Assembly (NCBI GenBank): GCA_903916735.1
Contig: CAIWXX010000024.1
Coordinates: forward strand, 1-64,000
Source: an uncultured Acidobacteriota bacterium
Lineage (GTDB): Bacteria; Acidobacteriota; CAIWXX01
Reading direction: 5' to 3'
DNA length: 64,000 nucleotides
Of this stretch, positions 43,253-53,015 are shown one piece after another. Below the pieces are notes generated by a model. The model saw only the letters and a program-made list of their open reading frames with translations, made no database searches and was not told the origin of the DNA. Every line of letters begins with the position of its first letter. Positions within the stretch are counted from its first letter, which is position 1. The position numbers were made by a program, and so were the translations under genes.

Positions 43253-43486
43253 CTCACACTAGGCATCCCGATCGTGCACGATCTTCATATTTGGGCAATT
43301 TCGACGAATATTCCAGCCCTCTCGGCACATATCGTCATCGCCGATACCGACGCGGCCAACAGCCACCAGGTTCTGGAAGATGTTCACAGTACCCTTGAGA
43401 AACAATTTCGGCTCCTTCATACAACCATTCAGATCGAAATGGAGAGTTACTGGAAAAGCTGCAGCGGTGAATTGCACGGGGCATGA
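43253..43486 (+). pseudogene. C-terminal fragment of a cation diffusion facilitator (CzcD/ZitB-type)
   Basis: The frame contains VHDLHIWAISTNIPALSAHI and later DVHSTLEKQFRLLHTTIQIE, the conserved cytoplasmic C-terminal domain of CDF zinc or cobalt exporters. The six membrane helices and metal-site HxxxD are missing. The upstream codons from 43178 do not look like a CDF protein. This is a decayed or truncated copy about 75 residues long, with no start of its own. Confidence 0.75.
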
Positions 43487-43611
43487 TGAAGTGTCCGAGT
43501 GGCAGTGGAGCTTTGATCGAAATCAATATCAACTTCTGAAATGCCGCTCATGCCCGGCATGACAGACATCGATCATCCACAATTTGATCACATGTCGCCT
43601 GCGCGACGCTT

Positions 43612-44685
43612 TTACAAAATCCGGATCGATTGCTGCTTGCTGAGACAGGCCCAGAAGTGCGTTAGCATCATCCGAACCTCAGGAAGAACTCTTGCGGCCA
43701 CGGCGTAGGATGGAGGCTCATTGAGAGAGAGATTTTGCCCTGTGCCGGGCAGAGCGGCGAGCTCATCAAGAATTGCCGTTGTGCCGTCCCGAAGCCCCTC
43801 GTCGCTGTAGCCTCCTTCGAGTACATAGATAATCTTGCAAGAAGGGCCGGGCGCTACATGGAGCAACCGGGCAAGTTGTTGAATCCCGGCTGTCGTCGTT
43901 TTCATGCCTCCGAGCGGATCGGTGACGTGAATATCGAAGCCGGCAGAAATGATCAGGAGTTGCGGAGCAAACTCGGTGACGATCGGGCAGATGATGTGCT
44001 CGTATGCTGCAAGGATCTCGGCATCTCCACTGCCGGCAGGCAATGGCACATTCACCGTAAATCCTTCCCCCGCCTCATCTCCGATTTCCTCGACCGCTCC
44101 ACTCCCTGGATAAAAGGGAGAGCGGTGAGTCGATGCATAGAGCACGTCTCGTCGGTCGTAAAAGATCCATTGAGTGCCGTTTCCATGATGGACGTCGAAG
44201 TCAACGACGGCAATACGGTCGAGATGAGCTTCTTCGATGGCCCAGGCCGCTGCGACGGCGACATTGTTGATGAGGCAGAATCCCATGGCTCGTTCGCGCT
44301 CAGCGTGATGTCCAGGCGGCCGCGGAAATGCAAATCCGGCGTCGATGCTTCCAGTGAGCGCTTTCCTGACGAGTTCAATGCAGCCGCCGGCCGCCAGTTT
44401 CGCCACTTCATACGAATCGGCGCACACAGGCGTGTCAGCATCGAGATGCGTCGTGCCACGGTCGGCGATTTCGGAAAGCGTTTGGATATAAGACCGGCTG
44501 TGCACTCGGAGCAGATCCTCCTCTGATGCGGACTGCGGTCTGATCTGGATGAGTTCCCCTTCGCCGGAGTAAGCGTCGAGAGAGGCCTTTATTGATAGAA
44601 GCCGCTCAGGATTCTCCGGGTGCCGGGTTCCGGTCTCATGCTTGAGGAAAATCGGATCCCATACAATACCGATTCGATGATTCAT
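43612..44685 (-). CDS. Histone-deacetylase-family amidohydrolase
   Basis: 357 residues from ATG at 44685; a TTG at 44706 would add 7. The class II HDAC/acetylpolyamine-amidohydrolase fold shows RPPGHHAERERAMGFCLINN (tandem His), IAVVDFDVHHGNGTQWIF (metal-binding Asp and His), PQLLIISAGFDIHVTDPLGG (Asp) and ILEGGYSDEGL-like IYVLEGGYSDEG. It deacetylates small acetylated amines or acyl-lysine. It is upstream of no obvious partner; acetoin-utilisation or polyamine roles are both possible. Confidence 0.92.
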   Translation of the reverse strand: MNHRIGIVWDPIFLKHETGTRHPENPERLLSIKASLDAYSGEGELIQIRPQSASEEDLLRVHSRSYIQTLSEIADRGTTHLDADTPVCADSYEVAKLAAGGCIELVRKALTGSIDAGFAFPRPPGHHAERERAMGFCLINNVAVAAAWAIEEAHLDRIAVVDFDVHHGNGTQWIFYDRRDVLYASTHRSPFYPGSGAVEEIGDEAGEGFTVNVPLPAGSGDAEILAAYEHIICPIVTEFAPQLLIISAGFDIHVTDPLGGMKTTTAGIQQLARLLHVAPGPSCKIIYVLEGGYSDEGLRDGTTAILDELAALPGTGQNLSLNEPPSYAVAARVLPEVRMMLTHFWACLSKQQSIRIL

Positions 44686-44874
44686 GGTTGATATCGTACA
44701 GGGCAAAACGCAAAATGCAAATGATCAAATCTCAAAACTGCAACGCGTCCTGCTCATGAAGAAGTGCGATTGGACATCTGCTTCCGGCAATTCACTCAAT
44801 CCGAAATTCAGGAATGCCGGAATGCGATGCCCACCGCCGAAAACGCGCGGCCGAGGCGGCGGGTCCGCTCAATC

Positions 44875-46194
44875 TTACTGTGCGGGTCGGTATGTCTTCC
44901 TTCCGATAGAGTAATATGTGAAGCCCATTTCAGCCATATGCTGGCCATCATAAAGATTGCGCCCGTCGAAGATAACCGGTTTGACAAGGGTCGCTTTGAC
45001 TCGTTCAAGAGCCGGAATTCGGAATTCATTCCATTCGGTCATGATGAGAAGAGCATTGGCGCCTGCAAGGGTATCGAAGGCTTTTTCACAGAGCTTAATT
45101 TTTGATCCGAAAATCCTGTGAGCCGTCTCCATGGCCGCTGGATCGAAGGCGGATATGGCGGCCCCGGCACCAAGTAATTGATTGATGGTGATGATCGCCG
45201 GCGCTTCACGCATGTCGTCGGTGCGAGGCTTGAAGGCGAGACCCCAGACGGCGAATGCGAGGCCTTTTAATTTGCCGTTGTAATGCGCCGAAATCTTTTC
45301 AAACATCATCTGCTTCTGGCGCGCGTTGACGTCCTCGACGGCGCGAGTCAGTTTAAGATCCAGCCCATATTCCTCGCCCGTTTTCCTCAATGCACTGATG
45401 TCCTTCGGAAAACAGCTTCCACCGAACCCGATCCCGGCGAAGAGGAATGAGGAGCCGATTCGCGAGTCGGTTCCGATGCCGCGTCTCACCATTTCAATAT
45501 CTGCCCCGACGCGTTCGCAGAGCTGCGACAGCTCGTTCATGAGCGAGATTCGTGTTGCCAACATCGTGTTCGCTGCGTATTTCGTCATCTCGGCGCTGGC
45601 TGGATCCATAATGAGGATCGGTTTTCCGGTTCGGACAAACGGGGAGTAAATTTCCAACATCACTTTGGTGGCTTTCTCATCCTCACACCCGATGACGACT
45701 CGATCCGGTTTCTGAAAATCATCGATTGCCGATCCTTCTTTCAGAAACTCCGGATTGTTGACTACGGAGATGTGGTGAGGCGTCAGCGCGCTGATCGCCT
45801 CGCGCACTCGCCGGTTCGTGCCCACTGGAACAGTGGATTTGAGAACGACCACTTTTTCACCGTTGGCATTTCGTCCGATCGTCTCGGCGACGGCCAGGAC
45901 GTGCTGCAGATCAGCCGACCCATCGTCGTTTTCCGGTGTCCCGACGGCGATGAAAATGACCCCCGCTTCCTTGATGGCCTTCTCCATGTCGGTTGTGAAG
46001 GAGAGACGTTCTTCGCGGAGGTTGGCATGCATGATTTCTTCGAGCCCTGGCTCGTAGAACGGCACTTCTCCACGTCGTAGTTTTTTAATCTTCTCCTCAT
46101 CGATATCCACTCCAATGCAGTTATTCCCGGCGTCCGCCAGACATGTCACTGCCACCAGTCCCACATACCCTGTGCCAATCACCGTGATATTCAT
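44875..46194 (-). CDS. ugd: UDP-glucose 6-dehydrogenase
   Basis: 439 residues. The N-terminal Rossmann motif is ITVIGTGYVGLVAVTCLADA. The catalytic cysteine is in GFGGSCFPKDISALRKTGEE. The UDP-binding C-terminal domain follows (WGLAFKPRTDDMREAPAIIT). It makes UDP-glucuronic acid for polysaccharide synthesis, linking it to the glycan genes of the window although it lies 30 kb away. Related GDP-mannose dehydrogenases share this layout. The FAVWGLAFKPRTDDMREAP signature favours Ugd. Confidence 0.93.
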   Translation of the reverse strand: MNITVIGTGYVGLVAVTCLADAGNNCIGVDIDEEKIKKLRRGEVPFYEPGLEEIMHANLREERLSFTTDMEKAIKEAGVIFIAVGTPENDDGSADLQHVLAVAETIGRNANGEKVVVLKSTVPVGTNRRVREAISALTPHHISVVNNPEFLKEGSAIDDFQKPDRVVIGCEDEKATKVMLEIYSPFVRTGKPILIMDPASAEMTKYAANTMLATRISLMNELSQLCERVGADIEMVRRGIGTDSRIGSSFLFAGIGFGGSCFPKDISALRKTGEEYGLDLKLTRAVEDVNARQKQMMFEKISAHYNGKLKGLAFAVWGLAFKPRTDDMREAPAIITINQLLGAGAAISAFDPAAMETAHRIFGSKIKLCEKAFDTLAGANALLIMTEWNEFRIPALERVKATLVKPVIFDGRNLYDGQHMAEMGFTYYSIGRKTYRPAQ

Positions 46195-46397
46195 TTGACT
46201 CTCAGCCTCCTCGATAATGAAGCCGGCATTCCTAACATACCAGTGAAAGGTCCGTCAACCGGCAAGTGAATCGGCCGCCTGTTGAAATCGATTTCGCCAT
46301 CGCCTCTGCAGTCAAAGTAGAGCCGGCTTTTTCTGATTCGGATTTCATGGTTCCCGGTGATCCGAGCGGGTGGGTGCTGCAGAGAAAGTCGATGTCT

Positions 46398-47444
46398 TCA
46401 TGAGATCCGCTTTCGCGCGGGCTTCCTGAGAGCCTCGGCGACATGAACGCAGTCCGCCAGCACTCCGTATGCTGTCTGTGCAGGCCCGGGGTTTTCTTCC
46501 GAAAGAAAAATGGATCGCAGAGTGTCGGTCTCAATGAAAATTCCGTTCGATGTGCCTGTCACAAAAGCCAGCCGATCATCCTTTGAAAGGAGCTGGACAT
46601 CGACAGATGCTTCAATGTCTTTCCCGTTTCTGAAGGCGGTGGCGATGAGATGATAGTGCTTTCCCTGCTGGACCGCTTTCCGTATCACTTTTTCCGTCAG
46701 ATGACCCATGCCATTCCTGGCAACCTTGGAAGGCGGGAGACACTCTCCCATGATGACCTGGACCAGGATGGATGTCTTGATTTGGGCGTCATAGCCATCA
46801 AGATCGTAGCTCGGGTTTGTTTCCGCAATTCCGATCTCCTGAGAATAGGCGATGGCTTGTTTCAGCGAACTTCCTTCTTCCACCTTCTGGATGATGAGAT
46901 TGCTGGTGCTATTGAGGATGGCCCGAAATCCGAGAATTCTCGTACAAGGCAGCGTCTCACGTACCAGGCTGAAGATCGGGCAGCCGTCCATGACAGTCGA
47001 TTCGAAAAGGATATGAGCAGAATGTTCCCGCGCCAGAGCCATCAGCCGAGGATATGCGAAGGCGATCGGGCCCTTGTTGGCGGTGACGACGGAGATGGAT
47101 CGCGAGAGGGCTTCGGTGATGTAGCCGAGAGCCGGCTCGCCGTTGAACGGATTCAATGTTGAGACCTCAACCGCGATATCAGCCGGGCACGTCCGGATGA
47201 ACTCCAGCCCGCCGATGGCCGGCCGGCGCGGTTTCAACTCCCACAGATTATCGACGGCAAGAGCTTCTTCAAGATTGAGTCCCCTTCGAGCGATAACGTG
47301 ACCATGCCGCGCTGTGAATATCCCGGTCACAACAAACTGCACGCCTCTCGCATTGAGCTCGTCACGTTTCGAAAGAAGGAGCCGCGCCAGAGCCTTGCCG
47401 ACGTTTCCAAAGCCGATAATGGCCAGTCTCGTTGCTCGTGCCAT
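46398..47444 (-). CDS. hom: Homoserine dehydrogenase (short form without ACT domain)
   Basis: 348 residues from the ATG at 47444 (MARATRLAII). A GTG-like start 27 bp upstream is possible. The NAD-binding motif is LAIIGFGNVGKALARLLL. Signatures ISVVTANKGPIAFAYPRLMA, LFESTVMDGCPIF, SYDLDGYDAQIKTSILVQVI and the homoserine-dehydrogenase core are present. It reduces aspartate semialdehyde to homoserine for Thr and Met. The family often has an ACT domain of 80 residues; here it is missing, as in some archaea and thermophiles. Feedback control may therefore differ. Confidence 0.88.
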   Translation of the reverse strand: MARATRLAIIGFGNVGKALARLLLSKRDELNARGVQFVVTGIFTARHGHVIARRGLNLEEALAVDNLWELKPRRPAIGGLEFIRTCPADIAVEVSTLNPFNGEPALGYITEALSRSISVVTANKGPIAFAYPRLMALAREHSAHILFESTVMDGCPIFSLVRETLPCTRILGFRAILNSTSNLIIQKVEEGSSLKQAIAYSQEIGIAETNPSYDLDGYDAQIKTSILVQVIMGECLPPSKVARNGMGHLTEKVIRKAVQQGKHYHLIATAFRNGKDIEASVDVQLLSKDDRLAFVTGTSNGIFIETDTLRSIFLSEENPGPAQTAYGVLADCVHVAEALRKPARKRIS

Positions 47445-47569
47445 GGGAATTCTCGTTGCCACGCCGGTCATGAAGGCCAGGAACCTGCCCGGTGGGGATG
47501 ATTTCTTTTATCCTTGTCCCTTACAGGATCGAGCCCTGCATTGCTCCGATCGGCAAACTCTCCTTTTAT

Positions 47570-48439
47570 CTAGTTTTCGAAACGTTCGATAAGCACTGTC
47601 ATTCTATTCAAAACAGCCCGGCTGTCCAGTGTTTCAAGCCCCGCTAAGAACTCGTAGTTGGGACGCCTCTGTGCCCAGATCCTGGGATCCGTCGGGCCGA
47701 AGAGCGCCAGGACATGAGCGCCAGAGGCCGCGGCAAGATGCGAGATGCCGGAATCCATGCCCAGATAAGGCCTGCCGACCACAAGTTCCGCCAGGGTTAC
47801 CAACGGGGCGCACTCGATCAGCCGATCGAAGAGATTGGCGAGAGGCGCCTTGAGATCGGATTCTGCTTCCCCGAGCAGAAGGACCGGTTTGATATGAGGA
47901 TGCTTCTGTCTCAGAGATTCGATAAAAGGGCGGTAATTTTCGATCGCCCAGCGTTTCCGCCCGGTCCCTCCGCCTGGATGAATGAAAATTGAAGATGGGT
48001 CTGATGCCTCGCCACGAGTCATAATCGTCGGGGCTTCAGAAACCAGTTGAATTCCGTCTTCGCGAATGATTTTTGCGAGATGATGAACAATATACTCAGG
48101 CGTTGGGCGTGGGTCCAGGTAACGGATGGGTGAAACAGCGGAAATGTGCGAGATGAACCGGCTGTCGCCATGGAAGGAATAAATTCGATCAAATCCGGAA
48201 AAAGGCCGCAGCCGGTCGGTCGCCGGAGAGGGGCCGAAGAGCGAGGGGTCGACGGCATTTTCTATCGGCCAACAACAGGGCTGCGCGATCGAGCGCGATA
48301 GCAAAGGGACAAACCCCCGCGGCGCCATGTAATGAATGTCGGCGGCCGGATCAGCGGCTTTCACAGCTTCCAGAAGCGGAAGCACGAGCAGGCAGTCGCC
48401 AAGGCCGCCATCGCGGATAAATAAATAGCGAATCTGCAA
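47570..48439 (-). CDS. Family 9 glycosyltransferase (heptosyltransferase-like)
   Basis: 289 residues from a TTG at 48439, the only start before the family's opening strand. It opens RYLFIRDGGLGDCLLVLPLL, with the G-D-x-L loop of GT9. The donor site reads IFIHPGGGTGRKRWAIENYR and LGMDSGISHLAAASGAHVLA, with LFGPTDPRIWAQ after it. GT9 enzymes transfer heptose or related sugars to lipid A-core. It lies with PC4, GT4 and GT2 genes and a TolC gene, a second surface-glycan group outside the main island. Confidence 0.87.
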   Translation of the reverse strand: MQIRYLFIRDGGLGDCLLVLPLLEAVKAADPAADIHYMAPRGFVPLLSRSIAQPCCWPIENAVDPSLFGPSPATDRLRPFSGFDRIYSFHGDSRFISHISAVSPIRYLDPRPTPEYIVHHLAKIIREDGIQLVSEAPTIMTRGEASDPSSIFIHPGGGTGRKRWAIENYRPFIESLRQKHPHIKPVLLLGEAESDLKAPLANLFDRLIECAPLVTLAELVVGRPYLGMDSGISHLAAASGAHVLALFGPTDPRIWAQRRPNYEFLAGLETLDSRAVLNRMTVLIERFEN

Positions 48440-48516
48440 TCCCCTCGGCGTCTATCGCCGATCATCTCTCCACCGCCTTGGAACAGGCGGGAAATCCGAG
48501 GATGAGAAACCGGCAC

Positions 48517-48768
48517 TTACTCCTGAGGGACGTCGATGAGGCCTTGTTCGAGCAACCGCTTCTCGAGAAGCGTCATCGCTTTCTTCAGCTCCGGGAAGAG
48601 ATCCAGACTCACTGCGATGCCCTTCGGCGTCGGTTTTTTTTCTTCGCCCTCGAATCCAACGTACGTCCTGAAGTGGATGTACTTGTTGTTTTTGAATTCG
48701 TTGATGGTGACCCGAATCTCCTCACGCGCATTTTTTTGAAATTGCGCAATGATTTCCTCTTCCGCCAT
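48517..48768 (-). CDS. PC4/YdbC-like ssDNA-binding protein
   Basis: 83 residues with AAGGAGGG before the ATG at 48768. The middle, RVTINEFKNNKYIHFRTYVG, then KPTPKGIAVSLDLFPELKKA, resembles the PC4 transcriptional coactivator domain of bacterial YdbC-type proteins. These bind single-stranded DNA or RNA as dimers. The role in bacteria is not settled. Confidence 0.78.
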   Translation of the reverse strand: MAEEEIIAQFQKNAREEIRVTINEFKNNKYIHFRTYVGFEGEEKKPTPKGIAVSLDLFPELKKAMTLLEKRLLEQGLIDVPQE

Positions 48769-48974
48769 TTCTCCCTCCTTTCAAGATGCCCGGATGGGGG
48801 AGACTAGCAGAAGAGGAGGAAAGGAGCAACCGTTTGATACGCATCCCGCGGCAGCGATATGATCAGCTTGGTGCTTTATCACGAAACTGATCAACGAGTG
48901 GTGTCGACGCAAAAATAAACCCTCTCTGTGCCTCCGCCCCACTCCGACTTGGGCGATTTTCTCGTTGCCTGTTC

Positions 48975-50105
48975 TCAGTTCCTTGTATTGCCGTTTTGGG
49001 ATTGTCCGGCCCTTTGTTTCAAGGCTTGCTTGTAAACAGTCACAGTTTGCCGGACCATTTTTTCTCGTGTGAAGTTCCCCGCCTGGAGTCTGCCGCCATC
49101 CATCAGATGGTGTTTCAGTGTTTCATCATCAAGGACTCGATTGACCGCATATGCCAGCGCATTGGGATCCCGAGGCGGGACGAGCAGGCCGCTGCGGCCG
49201 TCCTCGATCACATCGGGAATTCCACCGGCTCGAGTGGCGATGCAGGGGATGCCGGCGGCAAGAGCTTCGATCAGGGCCTGGCAGAGTCCTTCCATGTGCG
49301 ACGGCAAAACGAAGAGATCGATTGCGGCCAGGAATTCCGGCACCTTTTCGATCTGCCCGAGAAAAGTGACGGCTTTGACAATGCCAAGCTGTCGGCTCTG
49401 TGATTCGAGAGATTTTCGAAGTGGCCCGTCGCCGGCAATCACTAGATGTGCATCGGATTTTTTTTCGAGCACCATCGGCATGGCGTCCAGGAGATATCGG
49501 TGCCCTTTATGATTGACAAGTGCCGCAACGACCCCAATGATCGGAATTCCGGGTGAAATGCCAATCGCCAGCCGGGCTCGCGCCTTCGGCATCATTGTGC
49601 CGAACCGCTCGATATCAATGCCGTCATGTACGATCGCGATTCGTTCTCTGAGGATGCCTGCCTGGAGGCAGATATCACCGATCCGATTGGAAACGGCGAC
49701 CACCGCATCTGCACGACGGTATTTTCGGCGTGAAAATGGATTCCGGCCGATGGGGAAGTCGACGCGACGCGAGACAATAATGGGCGGAATTCGCTGAACG
49801 CGAATCAGAGCCCCGATACCGGCACTGCGCGCGTCATGAAAATGGATGATATCCGGACGTTCCTGGTCGACAAGACGCAGTAGTGATCGCGCTGCTGAGA
49901 GGTCCCATTCGCCGCGCATATTAATCGAGTGGACCCGGAGTCCCTCAGAGGCGGCTTTCTCACCCAAGGGCGATGATGGAGGCGTTGCAATTTGATTGTC
50001 ATGACCGAGTTGTGTCAGACCCTCCATCAGATAGAGAACTTGTTGCTGCCCTCCACGCCACTCCACTCCTGCATCGACATGCAGAACGCTGAGCCCGTCA
50101 ATCAT
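48975..50105 (-). CDS. Family 4 glycosyltransferase
   Basis: 376 residues from the ATG at 50105, which overlaps the stop of the preceding GT2 gene (ATGA). A longer frame to 50189 exists but would overlap that gene further. Typical GT4 marks are VLHVDAGVEWRGGQQQVLYL, VVAALVNHKGHRYLLDAMPM, FLGQIEKVPEFLAAIDLFVL and SHMEGLCQALIEALAAGIPC (EX7E motif), with TRAGGIPDVIEDGRSGLLVP. It is predicted to add a sugar, often from a UDP or GDP donor, on the cytoplasmic side of a lipid-core or glycan. Coupled to the WaaE-like gene. Confidence 0.93.
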   Translation of the reverse strand: MIDGLSVLHVDAGVEWRGGQQQVLYLMEGLTQLGHDNQIATPPSSPLGEKAASEGLRVHSINMRGEWDLSAARSLLRLVDQERPDIIHFHDARSAGIGALIRVQRIPPIIVSRRVDFPIGRNPFSRRKYRRADAVVAVSNRIGDICLQAGILRERIAIVHDGIDIERFGTMMPKARARLAIGISPGIPIIGVVAALVNHKGHRYLLDAMPMVLEKKSDAHLVIAGDGPLRKSLESQSRQLGIVKAVTFLGQIEKVPEFLAAIDLFVLPSHMEGLCQALIEALAAGIPCIATRAGGIPDVIEDGRSGLLVPPRDPNALAYAVNRVLDDETLKHHLMDGGRLQAGNFTREKMVRQTVTVYKQALKQRAGQSQNGNTRN

Positions 50106-50854
50106 TTTCGTCGAAGCAGTTCGCGCAGCTTCAGATATTTCAGCAGGACTGAATACGATGTCAGCGCTGCAATGACGAAACCGGGCCATCCATCGAGGAA
50201 ACCAAATCGAATGATGTAGAAACGGAGGAATGCCCAGAGAGGCAAGAGTGTCGAGCCGATGAGTGTCCGGCGGCGCCCTTGCCGCAGGAGCTTGCGCGCA
50301 GCACGGCTCGTATAAAAATCGATCCTTCGAACATGATCGGAAATGTCACGATAGGAGTAATGGAAAAGCGGGCCATGAAGAGATCCGACGGGGCCATCGA
50401 TATCGAGTGCCTCATGAACTAACTCGCCCTTCCATGAGACACGCGCTTTGAGAAACAGGCGAGGCTTGATATCAGGATACCAACAGTGACGAATCAGCCG
50501 CCCGAGGTAGAACGTATGACGCGGGAATTTATAGGCTGTGACGGCAGGCTCTTGAGTGGCCTTCTTCAAAGCCTCGATTTCTTCGGCCAGTTCCGGCGAC
50601 ACACGTTCATCGGAATCGAGGCTGAGGATCCAGGAGTAGGAGGCACGGGAATTGGCGAAATTCTTCTGAGCGGAGAAATCATCAAACGGCCGTTCGATGA
50701 CCACAGCGCCGGCTTCGCTGGCCCGCTTTGCTGTCCGGTCTCTGCTCCCGCCGTCGACAACCAAGACTTCATCGCAGACCTTCTGCGCTGTCTTGATCGC
50801 CTCCCGGATGCGATCCTCTTCGTTGAGTGCGATGATCACGGCTGAGATTTTCAT
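50102..50854 (-). CDS. Family 2 glycosyltransferase (WaaE/KdtX-like)
   Basis: 250 residues. Signatures are ISAVIIALNEEDRIREAIKT, EVLVVDGGSRDRTAKRASEA, QKNFANSRASYSWILSLDSD with the metal-binding region, and KPRLFLKARVSWKGELVHEA. The last part (LLPLWAFLRFYIIRFGFLDG) is hydrophobic and resembles WaaE-type lipopolysaccharide core glucosyltransferases. Its stop overlaps the GT4 start. It likely acts on LPS core or a related lipid-linked oligosaccharide. Confidence 0.92.
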   Translation of the reverse strand: MKISAVIIALNEEDRIREAIKTAQKVCDEVLVVDGGSRDRTAKRASEAGAVVIERPFDDFSAQKNFANSRASYSWILSLDSDERVSPELAEEIEALKKATQEPAVTAYKFPRHTFYLGRLIRHCWYPDIKPRLFLKARVSWKGELVHEALDIDGPVGSLHGPLFHYSYRDISDHVRRIDFYTSRAARKLLRQGRRRTLIGSTLLPLWAFLRFYIIRFGFLDGWPGFVIAALTSYSVLLKYLKLRELLRRK

Positions 50855-50952
50855 CGTGCGACATTGTACCGGGATGCGAGTCGAGGCGCCATAAAATTTT
50901 GCGCCGACGGTGACGTGTCAGAAAGCCGAAGCGCCCACTCCGGTGCCTCCGC

Positions 50953-52491
50953 CTATTTCAGGTAATCGGTGATGATAACGTTGTTGTTTTCGAGCGTCCT
51001 GCCGACGACCTTGTCGAGGGCGATAAGTGCGAATTTGTAGTCGGTGACGGCTTGAAGGAGGTTGGTCTGAGCCTGAGTCAGGTCCTTCTGATATTGCAGG
51101 ACGAAGTAGTTGGTTGAAAGACCAACGCTGTATTTTTTCTGTTCGGCTTCGAGTTTCTTTTCGGCCAGACGCAGCGCGGCATTGGTCGCCTCAACCCGCT
51201 TGGCGTTGGTGTCGATCTGCCGGCAGGCGGCGCGCACATCTTGATGGATTTGCTGTTCGAGCGTTTTGATTCGCAGTTCGGACTGAAGTTGGGCCAGGGT
51301 TGCTTGATGGAGGGCCGCTTTGGACGCCTCGTTTTTCAGCTGTAGGGTGAAGTTGAAACCGAAGGTCCAATTACGGAATTTATATTTCGCTGCCTCCACC
51401 AAGGCGTCGCCATAGCCACCTGGAATCACGCCGATCTTCTCCCCGGTCTGCTGATCAAAGATGAATGTATTGCCGCCGATGCCCGTTGATCCACTCTGCG
51501 CAAACAGGCTCAAGTCGGGGCGTAGCTGGTTCCTGGCATATTCGAGGTTGATGTCGCTGCCTTCAAGGCTACGCTTGAGCTGGATGAGGTCGGGACGTTT
51601 CTCAAGAGCGATCTTCAACATAGCTTCTTCGTTGACTGCACGCGGCTTGAATTCGGCTTTATCCGCGGGGCGGATGCGCATCGACCAATCCTGTTGTAGC
51701 CCGGGCAGGTTCATGAGGGACTTCAGTTGATCCTCATAATTGTCAACAGCATTCTGCGCAGTGAGAATTGCTTCCTCACGGCTGGCCACTTCGGCCTCGG
51801 ACGTCAGAATGTCAATTGGAGCAAGTGTTCCAACCTGGACTCGCACCTTGTTCTGTCCGAGTAGGTCCTGAGCTAATTTCAAGGATTGTTGCTGGACCTT
51901 GAGATTGGAGATTGATGCCACAAAACCCCAATAGACCTGCTCAACCTGGGTCAGCACATTGGTGACGGAGCTCTTAAATCCTTCGACCGACCCCTCCTGA
52001 TCCTTCATGGCAATGAGCATTTTGGTCTGAGCAATTTTGGCGCCGAAGTTCTTCAGAATAGGCTGAGTCACGCGGAAGGCCAGATTTACATCGAAATAAG
52101 GACTGATGGTAGCGAATGTTGAGTCCGTGTTCTGGCGGGTGTTGCTGAAAGAGATTGAGTAGTTCGTGCTGGACTTGAGGTGCTGCGTCAGTGAGAAATT
52201 GAAATCTGCCTGGTTGATTTTCGAAGGAGAATACAGGCTCGTCTTTTTCGTCGTTTGGTCATAATCCTGGATGGATGCCTGTAGAGTGGGATCAAATATG
52301 GACTCAGCCGTTTGTACCAGCGATGCGCTGATTTGTGGAGTAATGCTTTCAACTCTGATCGACAGGTTTTTCTCCAAGGCGGCCTTGATACTCTCTTCGA
52401 GAGTCACAGAGCGAAAATTCTCTGCTTCCTGTGTCTGCTGAGCTTGAAGAGTTGCCACCGACAATATCAACCCTAAAATGATTTTCTGCAT
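50953..52491 (-). CDS. TolC-family outer membrane efflux protein
   Basis: 512 residues with a signal peptide (KIILGLILSVATLQAQQ). Two repeats typical of the family are visible, including VTNVLTQVEQVYWGFVASIS and later AALRLAEKKLEAEQKKYSVG, LQYQKDLTQAQTNLLQAVTD. These form the long alpha-barrel coiled coil of TolC/OprM. Membrane-fusion and pump partners are not next to it. It ends the minus-strand glycan-related series. Confidence 0.92.
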   Translation of the reverse strand: MQKIILGLILSVATLQAQQTQEAENFRSVTLEESIKAALEKNLSIRVESITPQISASLVQTAESIFDPTLQASIQDYDQTTKKTSLYSPSKINQADFNFSLTQHLKSSTNYSISFSNTRQNTDSTFATISPYFDVNLAFRVTQPILKNFGAKIAQTKMLIAMKDQEGSVEGFKSSVTNVLTQVEQVYWGFVASISNLKVQQQSLKLAQDLLGQNKVRVQVGTLAPIDILTSEAEVASREEAILTAQNAVDNYEDQLKSLMNLPGLQQDWSMRIRPADKAEFKPRAVNEEAMLKIALEKRPDLIQLKRSLEGSDINLEYARNQLRPDLSLFAQSGSTGIGGNTFIFDQQTGEKIGVIPGGYGDALVEAAKYKFRNWTFGFNFTLQLKNEASKAALHQATLAQLQSELRIKTLEQQIHQDVRAACRQIDTNAKRVEATNAALRLAEKKLEAEQKKYSVGLSTNYFVLQYQKDLTQAQTNLLQAVTDYKFALIALDKVVGRTLENNNVIITDYLK

Positions 52492-53015
52492 GCGTTCCTC
52501 CTCGCCAAAACAGCAATCATATCAGCAATACGGACCTCAATCGAGATTTGTTTCATCCCCGGTCCGTGAAAATTTCGCTTCTCGGTTACAAATGCGCCGG
52601 CGTCTCACGCCGGGGAGCCAGGGAGTGCTGCCCGAGCTTTTTCGGAGACTGATCAGAGAGAGGCCGCGGCGCTTCCGGCCATATTTTCCTAACGCGGCAT
52701 AGCCGCACCCAAACAAGATGGCTTCGACAACCATCGCTATCGAACCTCTCAGGAATGCAGGTAGAGAGGAAAGCAGGAACGGATTTTCATATCGACCAGC
52801 GCTGCTTTCATAAGTCATTTATGCATTCCTTTCTTCCTGAGAGGAATTCACGATCCTGCCCTACCACAACTTTTGCCATTTTGTGCACGGATTGCATCGA
52901 TCAGATACTAAAGTTGGAAGGCGGGAACTGGGAACTTGAACCCAGAATCCGTCACGGGCCAATCGGCCGATTGTCGTCACCTGAATGACGGTTTTAAACT
53001 TCTCCTTCCTATCAT
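52492..53015. other. Intergenic region with small palindromes
   Basis: About 520 bp. It holds CCGGCGT CTC ACGCCGG (near 52600-52620, perfect 7-bp stem) and GCGGC ATA GCCGC (near 52694-52708). The stretch near 52920-52950 (GGGAACTGGGAACTTGAACC) belongs to the dispersed intergenic motif family. Promoters of tolC (minus) and truA (plus) should lie here but I could not fix them. Confidence 0.5.

Noticed and set aside
43735-44526. 263-codon plus-strand frame as a gene
   Set aside because: Antisense shadow of the histone-deacetylase-family gene.
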